Source of the DNA: Gordonia prachuapensis
GTDB taxonomy: Bacteria > Actinomycetota > Actinomycetes > Mycobacteriales > Mycobacteriaceae
NCBI RefSeq assembly: GCF_036350515.1
Contig: NZ_JAZDUE010000017.1
Coordinates: 1-64,000 of the forward strand
Reading direction: 5' to 3'
DNA length: 64,000 nt
Position 1 is the stretch's first letter. Each line of letters opens with the position of its first letter. This document shows positions 8,671-16,771 of the stretch, in pieces. The translations under genes and the position numbers were made by a program. Below the pieces are notes generated by a model. That model was not told where the DNA came from, ran no database searches, and worked only from the letters and a program-made list of their open reading frames with translations.

Positions 8671-9356
8671 CCCGGACCGATCCGTCCGGCGGAATGATCG
8701 CCGCCGGACTTCTGCTGCTCGTCGCCGGATTCGTGGACGCTGTTGCCTTCATCTATCTGCAGGCCAACTTCGTGTCGTTCATGTCCGGCAACACCACGGT
8801 CATGGGGGTGTCGCCGAGCCTCGGTCACTGGTCGGATGTCGCGGTGTGCGCCGGGCTGATCGCCTTGTTCTTCGCCGGGGTGTTCCTCGGATCCGTCGTC
8901 AACAGGACCCGACGTCGTCCACGGGAATTCCTGGTGTGGACGATCGCGGCCGCGACGACGGTCGGTGCGGTGTTGGTGAGCCTGGAACCCGTTGCCGCCG
9001 CAGGTGAAATGGACGGTGCCGGTGTCGCCGGGATGCTCGTGGTGGCGGTAGCGACGGGCATGATCAACGCGATCTTCGAGAAGGAGGCCGCAGTGCCCTA
9101 CGGCCTCACCTATATCACCGGGACGCTGGTGCGGTCGGCTCGGCAGCTCGCCGACACGGTGGTGGGAGAGGCGCCCGGCCGACGCTGGTCGTGGCTGGGG
9201 TCGCTGGGGATGTGGTCGTTGCTGGCCGTCGGTGCGGTCGGCGGCGGGTACTGCTACCGGTGGATGTCGTTGCCTGCCATGTGGATTCCGGCCACACTGC
9301 TGGCAGCGATGGCGCTCACGATCTCACTGGCGCGTGCCGCGCACCCAACGGGATGA
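8667..9356 (+). CDS. DUF1275 (YoaK-type) membrane protein
   Basis: A 229-residue protein with about six membrane helices. The N-terminal AGFVDAVAFIYL..FVSFMSGNTTVMG segment is the DUF1275 hallmark. The GTG start overlaps the DUF456 stop (GTGA). A transport role is often guessed for the family but is unproven. The last 41 bp overlap the convergent siderophore ATPase gene. Confidence 0.8.
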   Translation: MTRTDPSGGMIAAGLLLLVAGFVDAVAFIYLQANFVSFMSGNTTVMGVSPSLGHWSDVAVCAGLIALFFAGVFLGSVVNRTRRRPREFLVWTIAAATTVGAVLVSLEPVAAAGEMDGAGVAGMLVVAVATGMINAIFEKEAAVPYGLTYITGTLVRSARQLADTVVGEAPGRRWSWLGSLGMWSLLAVGAVGGGYCYRWMSLPAMWIPATLLAAMALTISLARAAHPTG

Positions 9357-10158
9357 TCATCGGGCCGCCCGCGATCGGGTCCTCCATCACGTGCGCCTGA
9401 AGGCCGAACGCCTCCTCGAGCAACGCGCTGGTGATCACATCACCGGGGCGGCCGTGCGCCATGATCTGACCCTCGCGCATCACGAACAGTGAATCACTGT
9501 ATCGCGCAGCAAGATTGAGATCGTGTAGGACCATCACCACGGTCTTGCCGTGTTCGGTGCGCAACGTGTGCACGAGGTCGAGGATCTCCACCGAGTGCGC
9601 GAGGTCGAGGTAGGTGGTCGGCTCGTCGAGCAGGAGCAGATCGGTTTCCTGCGCAAGGGTCAACGCGATCCACACGCGCTGACGCTGGCCACCCGACAAC
9701 GCGTCGATGGTGCGGTCGGCGAGGTCGGCGGTCTCGGTCTGCTCCAGGGCGCGGGCCACGGCCGCCTCGTCGGCCGGAGTGGCCTGCTGATACCACCGCT
9801 GATGCGGGTGACGACCGCGGATGACCAGATCGGCGACCGTGAGTCCCTCCGGCGCAACGGGATTCTGCGGCAGCAGGCCGAGCGTGCGGGCCACCGTCTT
9901 CGGACGCATCCGGTTAATGTCCTCGTCGTCGAGGTACACCGTGCCGGCGCGCGGCGGAAGCAGCCGCGACAGCGCCCGCAACAACGTGGATTTCCCGCAA
10001 CCGTTGGGGCCGATGATGCTGGTGATCTGGGCACCCGGGATCGCGATGTCCAGATCGGTGATCACGGTCCGCTCGTCGTAGCCGACGCTGAGGCCCTCGG
10101 CCCGCAGTCGGCAGCCGGTGGCGTGCGGTGTGACGTCGATGCCGGGACCGTGGTTCAT
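9316..10158 (-). CDS. Iron-siderophore ABC transporter ATPase (FepC/FecE type)
   Basis: A 280-residue ATP-binding subunit. Walker A is GPNGCGKST, the signature is LSGGQRQR, Walker B is LLLLDEPTTYLDL, and the switch is VLHDLNLAARYSD, all typical of the FecCD-linked subfamily that powers ferric-siderophore or heme import. ATG at 10158 overlaps the stop of the permease gene (ATGA). Longer open sequence upstream is antisense shadow inside the permease. It is the last gene of a three-gene operon. Confidence 0.93.
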   Translation of the reverse strand: MNHGPGIDVTPHATGCRLRAEGLSVGYDERTVITDLDIAIPGAQITSIIGPNGCGKSTLLRALSRLLPPRAGTVYLDDEDINRMRPKTVARTLGLLPQNPVAPEGLTVADLVIRGRHPHQRWYQQATPADEAAVARALEQTETADLADRTIDALSGGQRQRVWIALTLAQETDLLLLDEPTTYLDLAHSVEILDLVHTLRTEHGKTVVMVLHDLNLAARYSDSLFVMREGQIMAHGRPGDVITSALLEEAFGLQAHVMEDPIAGGPMIIPLGARHAPVRS

Positions 10159-11279
10159 ACCGTCGCCTTCCGGGACATGGTGATCATGAGGTAGATGAGG
10201 AACGGTCCGCCGATCGCCGCGGTGACGATGCCGACAGGAAGGTTGCCGGGAAGCACTGTGCGACACAACAGGTCGCCGCCCAACACCAGCATGGCCCCGA
10301 CGAGTCCGGAGGCCAGCGGCGTCGGCTGCGGCGACGCCGTCAGACGCAGCGCGATCTGCGGTGCGAGCAACGCGACGAAGGCGATCGGACCGGCCGCCGA
10401 CACGCACAGGGCGGTGACGACGACGGCGGCGACCAGCACCGCCGCGGTCACCCGGCCCGCGTTGATCCCGAGGCCGCGAGCGATGTCGGGGCCCAGACCC
10501 AGCACCCCGATCGGACGGGACAGTCCGATCACCATCGTCACGCCGATCGTCACGGCGATCAGCGACGGCCACACGTCCGACCAGGTCGCCTGCGACACCG
10601 ACCCGACCAGCCACGTCTGCGCGCGGGCGGCATCATCGATCCGGGCCCGGGTGAGCATGTAGGTGGTGAGCGCCTGCAGCATCCAGGTCACGCCGACGCC
10701 GATGATGACCAGCCGAAACGGGTCGATCCCCGCGTTGGCGCGACGCCCCGGCCAGGCCAGGATGTACATCGCGATCGCGGTCGCGAATCCGCCCAGCAAC
10801 GCGGCCGCCGGAATGCCCAGGTCGGCGAGCCAGGCGCCCCACGAGGTGGAGAAGGCGATGGCCGCGACCGCCGCGGCGCTGGCACCGGCGGTGATGCCCA
10901 GGATGTCGGGCGTGGCCAGCGGGTTACGGGCGATCCGCTGGGTGAGTGCACCGGCCATCCCCAGCCCGAAACCGACGAGCAGCGACACCAGTGCCCGCGG
11001 CAAGGCGACGTCGAACACCACCACGTTCTCGATGCGTGTCCCGCCGCCCAGGAGGACCCGCGCGACGTCGAAGGGACCCATCGGGTAGTCGCTGACCCCG
11101 ATGCTGAGCAGGAACAGCAGAACTGTGATCGCCGCGCCGACGGCGGCGACGACGAGCATTCGCGGGCGGACGATCCACGACGACGGCCCGACATGGACGA
11201 TCCGTCGGGCCGTCGAACCCATGGTCGTCTCGGCCCGATCCGGTTCCGGGGCGGGCTGCGTGCGCGTGTCGATGGTCAT
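10155..11279 (-). CDS. FecCD-family siderophore permease, second subunit
   Basis: 374 residues with about ten membrane helices after a 45-residue hydrophilic leader. FecCD motifs include NPLATPDILGITAGAS and a GPIAFVALLAPQIALRL segment near the ATPase-coupling loop. Its ATG at 11279 overlaps the stop of the first permease gene (ATGA), and its own stop overlaps the ATPase start. It is expected to form the heteromeric channel with the 11276-12334 product. Confidence 0.92.
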   Translation of the reverse strand: MTIDTRTQPAPEPDRAETTMGSTARRIVHVGPSSWIVRPRMLVVAAVGAAITVLLFLLSIGVSDYPMGPFDVARVLLGGGTRIENVVVFDVALPRALVSLLVGFGLGMAGALTQRIARNPLATPDILGITAGASAAAVAAIAFSTSWGAWLADLGIPAAALLGGFATAIAMYILAWPGRRANAGIDPFRLVIIGVGVTWMLQALTTYMLTRARIDDAARAQTWLVGSVSQATWSDVWPSLIAVTIGVTMVIGLSRPIGVLGLGPDIARGLGINAGRVTAAVLVAAVVVTALCVSAAGPIAFVALLAPQIALRLTASPQPTPLASGLVGAMLVLGGDLLCRTVLPGNLPVGIVTAAIGGPFLIYLMITMSRKATV

Positions 11280-12334
11280 ACGCTCACCAGTCTCCGTCGT
11301 CGGACCATCGCGATCAGGAACGGGGCCCCCACCAGCGCGAGCACGACACCGACCTGGATCTCTCCCGGCCGGGCGATGATACGGCCGAGGATGTCGCAGA
11401 CGAGGATCAGGATCGCGCCCAGCAGGGCCGAGTACGGGACGATCCATCGGTAGTCGGGCCCGACGAAGGCACGGGCGATGTGCGGCACGACCAACCCGAG
11501 AAACACGATCGGGCCGCACGCGGCAGTCGCGGCACCGATGAGCAGCGTGATGGTGAGGATGCCGACCGTGCGGATCAGCACCACCCGCGATCCGAGTGCC
11601 TTGGTCATGTCCTCGCCCAGACTCAGCACATTGAGGAAATAGCCACTGCCCAGCGCGAGGACCAGTCCGATCACGATGAACGGCAGGCTCGCAGAGAACA
11701 CGTCGAGTCCGCGCCCGGTGGTGGCACCGACGTTCCAGAAGCGCCACGCGTCGAGGGTGACGCTGTCGGTGAGCACGATCCCCGAGGTGATCGCGAGCAA
11801 CATCGCGGACAGGCCGGTGCCGGCGAGGACCAGGGTCAGGGGGCTTGCCCCCGACAGGGCGGACAGCCCGAACACGGCACTGGCGGCGATCAGCGCGCCC
11901 AGCAGCCCGAATGCCATGTAGGCGATCGGGCTCGAGATGCCCAGCACATAGACGCCGACGACCACCGCGCAGGCGGCGCCGGCGTTCACCCCGAGCATCC
12001 CCGGGTCGGCGAGCGGATTGCGGGTGTGCCCCTGGGCGAGCGCCCCCGCCGCGCCGATCGCCAGGCCGACGATCAAACCGAGAACGGTGCGGGGGAAGCG
12101 GAGATCCCAGACGATCCCGTAGACGTCGCCTGCGCCGGGCGGGGGAGCAGGGGACTCGAGCACGATCCACGGCATCCCGTGGAAGTCGGTCAGGCTCAGA
12201 TGTGGCCACCCACCGGCCTGCAAGACGTCGAGGACCTCAGAGAGCCCGAGTTGCCGGGTGCCGATCGCGACGGACGCGAGCAGCGCCACGACGAGTACTG
12301 CGATGAGCAGCACGATTCCGGTCATCCGACGCAC
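11276..12334 (-). CDS. FecCD-family siderophore permease, first subunit
   Basis: 352 residues with multiple membrane helices. NPLADPGMLGVNAGA and GPIVFLGLVVPHIAR are the conserved FecCD segments. The GTG at 12334 is chosen; an in-frame ATG three codons later (12325) is equally possible. It heads the permease-permease-ATPase operon, whose genes all overlap by 4 bp. A TTACC-rich palindromic stretch directly upstream (12335-12353) is a candidate iron-regulator site. The substrate lipoprotein is encoded separately at 14699. Confidence 0.9.
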   Translation of the reverse strand: MRRMTGIVLLIAVLVVALLASVAIGTRQLGLSEVLDVLQAGGWPHLSLTDFHGMPWIVLESPAPPPGAGDVYGIVWDLRFPRTVLGLIVGLAIGAAGALAQGHTRNPLADPGMLGVNAGAACAVVVGVYVLGISSPIAYMAFGLLGALIAASAVFGLSALSGASPLTLVLAGTGLSAMLLAITSGIVLTDSVTLDAWRFWNVGATTGRGLDVFSASLPFIVIGLVLALGSGYFLNVLSLGEDMTKALGSRVVLIRTVGILTITLLIGAATAACGPIVFLGLVVPHIARAFVGPDYRWIVPYSALLGAILILVCDILGRIIARPGEIQVGVVLALVGAPFLIAMVRRRRLVSV

Positions 12335-12353
12335 AAAGGGTTACCTTACCAAC
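12335..12353. promoter_or_regulatory. Weak candidate iron-box upstream of the permease operon
   Basis: By hand alignment, 12 of 19 positions fit the DtxR/IdeR consensus TWAGGTTAGSCTAACCTWA (AAAGGGTTACC..). It adjoins the permease GTG in the 178-bp divergent gap shared with the secreted-protein gene. The match is below what I would accept alone; the siderophore-transport context raises it. Confidence 0.3.
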
Positions 12354-12512
12354 GCCTTTCGGGGGTTAGGTGGCGCCCATCGTGACAATCTCCGTTGCAT
12401 AACGAAACGCCGCCCGCGTCTGTGAAGATGCTTTGAGGTACGTAACGATTCGATACGTGGGGATCGATAGATCAACCAGTACTTGAGGTCGACAAATCAG
12501 AGGAGAGGTCCG

Positions 12513-12992
12513 ATGAGAGCATCAATCAAGCGTGCAGGCGCCGCCGCTTTGGCGACGGTCGGCATCGCTGCCGGCTCGCTGGCCGGGACGGCACCGGCGC
12601 AGGCCGTCCCCGGCGTCCACAACCTGCAGATGATCGGCGGGATCAACTGCTATTGGAAGGGCTGGGGACCGACGTGGGACAACCTCCCGGGCTGGCGTAT
12701 GCATCGCTGGATGGGTGTGAAGAACACCGGTAGCCAGCGGATGCACGGTGTGACGGTCACCGAACTGTTCGGCGCGGCCAAGTCGCCGAACTTCCGTAAT
12801 CAGCCGGCACGTTCGCTGAACCCGGGGCAGACCTACATCGCGTTCGACACCACGTGGGAAGGCTGCTGGCCGTCGTCGATCTCCGGCTACGCGATCGCCA
12901 CGGAGACCGAGGATCTGCTCGACAACTGGGGCTTCTGGGCCAACGTCCGCCAGGAGCGCGGTGACCAGTCGGAGGTCACGCCGGAGGACTAG
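12513..12992 (+). CDS. Small secreted protein, function unknown
   Basis: 159 residues with a Sec signal peptide (MRASIKR.. then a hydrophobic stretch ending APAQA; predicted cleavage after residue 31). The mature part is about 128 residues, aromatic-rich, with only two cysteines (46 and 118), a plausible disulfide. I do not recognise the family. The ATG at 12513 has a strong SD (AGGAGAGG, 12501-12508); an upstream TTG at 12483 is in frame but lacks one. It is divergent from the siderophore permease operon, so shared iron control is possible but unproven. Confidence 0.75.
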   Translation: MRASIKRAGAAALATVGIAAGSLAGTAPAQAVPGVHNLQMIGGINCYWKGWGPTWDNLPGWRMHRWMGVKNTGSQRMHGVTVTELFGAAKSPNFRNQPARSLNPGQTYIAFDTTWEGCWPSSISGYAIATETEDLLDNWGFWANVRQERGDQSEVTPED

Positions 12993-13012
12993 GAAGCGCC
13001 GACCCGGCGTAC

Positions 13013-13118
13013 GCCGACAGAACCCAAAAAATCACCGAGAGAACCCACCGTCTTGGACGGAGGCCCGCGACCGTGATCGCGGGCGGGTTCTCTCGGTGAT
13101 TTTTTGGGTTCTGTCGGC
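13013..13118. terminator. 106-bp nested perfect inverted repeat between convergent genes
   Basis: The arms 13013-13046 and 13085-13118 are 34-bp perfect reverse complements and contain A6/T6 runs. The 38-bp loop holds a second perfect 8-bp hairpin (GCCCGCGA at 13063-13070 with 13077-13084). It lies between the secreted protein gene (+) and fprA (-), so a bidirectional terminator is the simplest reading. A mobile MITE-like origin is possible. Confidence 0.7.
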
Positions 13119-13147
13119 CGCCGTGCTGAGCACGTTGGCAGGTGACC

Positions 13148-14545
13148 TTACGAGCTGGGGCGGGCCACCTTGTCGGGCTCGCTGGCGGCGAGCATGTCCT
13201 CGCGCTCGACCACCTTGACGCGTTCGCGGCCTTCGGCGGCACCGAGAGCGCGCTCGTGCTCGTCGAGGCGGTACCAGCCGTCCCAGGTGGTGAACGGGAT
13301 GTTCTTGGACTCGAGGATCTCGATGAGGGCGTCCTCGGCGGGGCGGCTCGGCGACAACAGCGCCTCGTTGGTCATGTCCTCGAGGATGCAGTCCACGGTC
13401 TCGTTGGCGTCGCCCTTGGTGTGGCCGATCAGGCCGACGGGGCCACGCTTGACCCAACCGGTGGTGTAGATGCCGGTCAGGTGGGTGCCCTCGTCGAACA
13501 CGCGTCCGGCTTCGTTGGGGATGACGCCGGCCTGGGTGTCGAACGGAATCTGCGGCAGGTTGTCCGACAGGTAGCCGACCGCGCGGTAGACCGCGCCGAG
13601 CTCCCAGTCGGTGTGCTTGCCGGTCGGCTTGACGTTGCCGGTGCCGTCGAGCTGGGTGCGTTCGGTGCGCAGGCCCACGACCTTGCCGTCTTCGCCGAGG
13701 ATCTCCACCGGATTCTCGAAGAAGTGCAGATACAGCTTGTGGATCGCGCCCTGCTTCGGCTCGCGGATGGCGTAGTTCTCGATGATCGTGGCGACCTGGT
13801 CAGTGATCTTCGACCCGCGCCGCGCCACCGCGGAGCCTTCGTCGTACTCGATGTCCTCGGGGTTGACGATGACCTCGATGTTGGGCGAGTGGTCGAGTTC
13901 CTTGAGTTCGAGCGGGGTGAACTTGGCCTGCGCGGGTCCGCGACGACCGAACACGTGCACCTCGACGGCCTTGTTGTTCTTGAGGCCCTCGTAGACGTTG
14001 GCCGGGATCTCCGTGGGCAGCAGTTCGTCGCCGGTCTTGGCCAGCACGCGCGCGACGTCGAGGGCGACGTTGCCGACGCCGATGACGGCGACCTTCTCCT
14101 GATCCAGCGGCCAGGTGCGCGGGAAGTCGGGGTGTCCGTCGTACCAGGCGACGAACTGGGCGGCGCCGTAGCTGCCGTCGAGATCGGTACCCGGGATGTC
14201 GAGGGCGCGGTCGTCGGTGGCGCCGGTGGAGAAGATCACCGCGTCGTAGAGGTCACGCAGCTCGTCGAGGGTGATGTCGGTGCCGTAGTCGACGTTGCCG
14301 ATCAGCCGCACCTGCGGCTTGTCGAGCACCTTGTGCAGCGCGGTGATGATGCCCTTGATCCGCGGATGATCCGGCGCCACGCCGTAGCGGATCAGACCGA
14401 ACGGTGCGGGCATGCGCTCGAACAGGTCGATGCTCACGCCACGATCCTTGGCGGTGTCAGACTTCATCAACGCGTCGGCGGCATAGATCCCGGCGGGACC
14501 GGCTCCGACGATGGCAACCCGCAACGGGCGGCTCGTGTCACTCAT
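13148..14545 (-). CDS. fprA: NADPH-ferredoxin reductase, FprA type
   Basis: A 465-residue FAD enzyme of the adrenodoxin-reductase-like family; it moves electrons from NADPH to ferredoxins that feed P450s and other oxygenases. The N-terminal VAIVGAGPAGIYAADAL is the FAD Rossmann motif, VIGVGNVALDVARVLA the NADPH motif, and GWVKRGPVGLIGHTK the FAD-closing motif. Start is placed at ATG 14545, which gives the usual FprA N-terminus; a 46-codon in-frame extension to GTG 14683 begins inside a palindrome and is rejected. It lies 153 bp downstream of the siderophore lipoprotein gene on the same strand. Confidence 0.92.
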   Translation of the reverse strand: MSDTSRPLRVAIVGAGPAGIYAADALMKSDTAKDRGVSIDLFERMPAPFGLIRYGVAPDHPRIKGIITALHKVLDKPQVRLIGNVDYGTDITLDELRDLYDAVIFSTGATDDRALDIPGTDLDGSYGAAQFVAWYDGHPDFPRTWPLDQEKVAVIGVGNVALDVARVLAKTGDELLPTEIPANVYEGLKNNKAVEVHVFGRRGPAQAKFTPLELKELDHSPNIEVIVNPEDIEYDEGSAVARRGSKITDQVATIIENYAIREPKQGAIHKLYLHFFENPVEILGEDGKVVGLRTERTQLDGTGNVKPTGKHTDWELGAVYRAVGYLSDNLPQIPFDTQAGVIPNEAGRVFDEGTHLTGIYTTGWVKRGPVGLIGHTKGDANETVDCILEDMTNEALLSPSRPAEDALIEILESKNIPFTTWDGWYRLDEHERALGAAEGRERVKVVEREDMLAASEPDKVARPSS

Positions 14546-14667
14546 GGAATAGGTGCTTTCCGTGGCTCTCTCGGTGACTTCGGCGAAGAAGTCGCTGGCG
14601 GTGGCCGCAAACGCGGCGCCTATCCCTTCTACGGTAGGCGCTGACAGGCCGTCACCAAAATCTCCGT

Positions 14668-14683
14668 GTGAGGTAAACCTCAC
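14668..14683. promoter_or_regulatory. GTGAGGT/ACCTCAC palindrome upstream of fprA
   Basis: Perfect 7-bp arms around a 2-bp centre, in the gap between the siderophore lipoprotein stop and fprA. The arm spacing does not fit an IdeR box. A loop of two bases cannot form a terminator hairpin, so a dimeric repressor or activator site for fprA is more likely. The regulator is unknown. Confidence 0.45.
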
Positions 14684-14698
14684 TTGGGTCGTGGGTGG

Positions 14699-15733
14699 TC
14701 AGCGCTTCGCGGCCTCGGATATTGGTCCGACGGTCTGCTCGGCCACCCAGGGGATGGTCAGAAGCGTGGGTACCGACATGGCGGTGCCCACCTGCTGGTC
14801 CAGGTAGACGACGCGTCCCTCCTGGGCAACGGGCTGCCGCTGCCAGTTCGGATCGTTGCGCAGGCGGTCGTTGGCTCCGTCCCAGTCGACGGCCACCACC
14901 ACATCCGCATCGTTGAGCATCGCGTAGTTCTCCGCGGAGATCTCCCCGTAGAAGCCGTTGGTGATGGCCGGCTCCAGCGATTCGGGGAAGGCCAGGCCGT
15001 AGTCGGTGAGGGTCTGGCCGCGGCCGTCGGTGGCGCTGTAGATCGACAGCCCGCCGGTCGGCGACGAGGTCACCACGACCCCCGTCTTGCCCTCCAACTC
15101 CGGATGCTGCTCGCGGACGTCGGCGAGGAATGCCCTGGTCTCGTCGATCTTCGCCTGAGCTTGCTCGGGTAGGCCGACTGCGCGACCGATCTGCGTGGTC
15201 TGTGCGTCCCACGGCACCTGCCAATCCGGGTACTCGGCCGGGCGGGTGACGGTCGGGACGGCCTTGGAGAGGATGTCGTACTGCTCGCGAGTCGGGGCGG
15301 CGCCGACGGCGGTGACCAGATCCGGATCGGTCTCGAGTGCTTGCGGGATCTGGCTGCCGAACTCGAACGCTGCCTCGGGCAGGATCACCGGCTCCGCGTC
15401 GCCGAGCAGCTCCGCGTTCCACGGCGTGGAGCGTTCCGGTGGATCGTTGAACGGTGCGATCGTCGTCGGCGTGATGCCCAGGGCCAGGAGGGTGTCCGCA
15501 TCGCCGACGCCCATCGCCGCCACCCGGGACGGTTGCTCGGAGACGGTGGTCGAACCGTAGGAGTGGTCGATGGTCACGGGCAGCGCGCCGGGATCGGCCG
15601 AGGGCATCGACGACGTCGCGGCGGTGTCCTCCTCGGGTGCACTACACGCGCCGACTGCCACGGCCATCGTGGCGGCGATCGCTGCGATCGCGACACCGGT
15701 GGGCCGGAAGTGACGTGTTCGATGTGCTCGCAA
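14699..15733 (-). CDS. Iron-siderophore-binding lipoprotein (FecB/FepB type)
   Basis: A 344-residue substrate-binding protein. The signal peptide ends in a lipobox (VGAC, lipidated Cys30), followed by a Ser/Thr/Ala linker and a periplasmic-binding fold of the ferri-siderophore class, with RVAAMGVGDADTLLALGI as the typical first motif. The start is a TTG at 15733 with GGAGG 5 nt upstream; no better in-frame start precedes the signal peptide. It presumably delivers to the permease pair at 10155-12334, although the secreted-protein gene and fprA lie between. A good IdeR-like box sits upstream. Confidence 0.88.
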   Translation of the reverse strand: MRAHRTRHFRPTGVAIAAIAATMAVAVGACSAPEEDTAATSSMPSADPGALPVTIDHSYGSTTVSEQPSRVAAMGVGDADTLLALGITPTTIAPFNDPPERSTPWNAELLGDAEPVILPEAAFEFGSQIPQALETDPDLVTAVGAAPTREQYDILSKAVPTVTRPAEYPDWQVPWDAQTTQIGRAVGLPEQAQAKIDETRAFLADVREQHPELEGKTGVVVTSSPTGGLSIYSATDGRGQTLTDYGLAFPESLEPAITNGFYGEISAENYAMLNDADVVVAVDWDGANDRLRNDPNWQRQPVAQEGRVVYLDQQVGTAMSVPTLLTIPWVAEQTVGPISEAAKR

Positions 15734-15770
15734 AGCTACCTCCGCCTCGTCGGTTCGGTTACCCTGTCGG

Positions 15771-15789
15771 ATTGGTTACCCAACCCTTA
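15771..15789 (-). promoter_or_regulatory. IdeR/DtxR-like iron box of the siderophore lipoprotein gene
   Basis: The minus-strand 19-mer TAAGGGTTGGGTAACCAAT matches 14 of 19 positions of TWAGGTTAGSCTAACCTWA by hand alignment. It ends 37 bp upstream of the TTG start, the usual place for a repressor of siderophore uptake. It is the strongest iron-box candidate in the window. Confidence 0.5.
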
Positions 15790-15851
15790 CCAGCAAGAGG
15801 TCGACGGTGCCCCGGGGCGGGTGCACGAATGCTCTCGATAGACTGCCCGCC

Positions 15852-16361
15852 ATGGCCAAGAGTGCAGGTGATCGGGATCGTTCGACGTCGCAGGGGCGTC
15901 GTGGCGAGCCGACTGCGCCGGCCGGTCGGTCGTGGAAAGAGGCGTGGCCGTTCCTGGTCGCCCTGGGGATCATCGTGGTCGTCGCCCTCGGCATCGGCAT
16001 CTCCTATCTGATCCGCCCTGCCGATGACCGGATGAACACCGAGGCCCACATCCAGCACGCCGTGAACGACGCCTACACGGCGCGCAACGAGCTCGACTAT
16101 GCGGCCTACCGCGGCGCGATGTGTGCGGAGGAGCTCGGGTCGGACAGCTTCCCGGACGAGGCCACGTTTGTCGACGACAACCGGATCTCGTTCGAGGAGA
16201 ACGGTCAGATCGTGATCCCGGAGATCGCCGACATCACCGTCACCGGAGATCGCGCGACCGCGCAGGTACATTGGCATTTCGACGAGAAGCCCGATCAGGA
16301 ACAGGTCACGAACGTGGTCGTGGTACGAGAAGACGGGGACTGGAAGGTGTGTACGTCGTGA
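15852..16361 (+). CDS. Single-pass membrane protein with NTF2-like domain
   Basis: 169 residues: a basic cytoplasmic head, one membrane helix (about 30-53, ending IGISYLI) and an extracytoplasmic alpha+beta domain with a C-terminal VVREDGDWKVC strand, resembling DUF4878/SnoaL-like proteins. Two cysteines (in GAMCAEE and WKVCTS) may pair. TAGACT ends 7 nt before the ATG, so the start is leaderless. Its stop overlaps the rhodanese start, placing it at the head of a sulfur operon. Exact function is unknown. Confidence 0.7.
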   Translation: MAKSAGDRDRSTSQGRRGEPTAPAGRSWKEAWPFLVALGIIVVVALGIGISYLIRPADDRMNTEAHIQHAVNDAYTARNELDYAAYRGAMCAEELGSDSFPDEATFVDDNRISFEENGQIVIPEIADITVTGDRATAQVHWHFDEKPDQEQVTNVVVVREDGDWKVCTS

Positions 16362-16771
16362 GCTACGCGGGTGACCTCACGCCGCAGCAGGCGTGGGAGA
16401 AACTGGAGAACGACCCGAACGCGGTGCTGGTCGACTGCCGTACCCGGGCCGAATGGGCCTTCGTCGGGGTGCCGGATCTCGAGATCATCGGCAAGAAGAC
16501 GGTGTTCATCGAGTGGAACACGTTTCCCGACGGTCGCCACAACGGCGCGTTCGTGTCGCAGCTGCGCGACGCCGGGATCGCCGACGACAACGAGGTCATC
16601 TTCATCTGCCGGTCCGGGCATCGTTCGATCGGGGCGGCCGAGGCGGCGACGGCCGACGGCGTCGCGAAGGCTTACAACGTGCTCGACGGCTTCGAGGGCG
16701 GCCTCGACGAGAACGGCCATCGCGGCCGCGTCGGTTGGCGAGCGTTGAACCTGCCGTGGCGGCAGTCGTGA
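16358..16771 (+). CDS. Rhodanese-type sulfurtransferase (Rv0390-like)
   Basis: A 137-residue single-domain rhodanese. The active-site loop CRSGHRS carries the persulfide cysteine Cys84, and VLVDCRTRAEW is the CH2A-type motif. The GTG start is defined by the GTGA overlap with the upstream stop, and its own stop overlaps metZ in the same way. Coupling to MetZ suggests a role in supplying or trafficking sulfane sulfur for homocysteine synthesis; this is inferred from context. Confidence 0.88.
   Translation: MSYAGDLTPQQAWEKLENDPNAVLVDCRTRAEWAFVGVPDLEIIGKKTVFIEWNTFPDGRHNGAFVSQLRDAGIADDNEVIFICRSGHRSIGAAEAATADGVAKAYNVLDGFEGGLDENGHRGRVGWRALNLPWRQS

Noticed and set aside
13142..14644. 500-codon frame opposite fprA
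   Set aside because: Covers fprA and the promoter region; no domain logic.
14668..14683. Palindrome as an IdeR iron box
   Set aside because: AGGT and ACCT are 2 bp apart; the IdeR box needs 7 bp between them.
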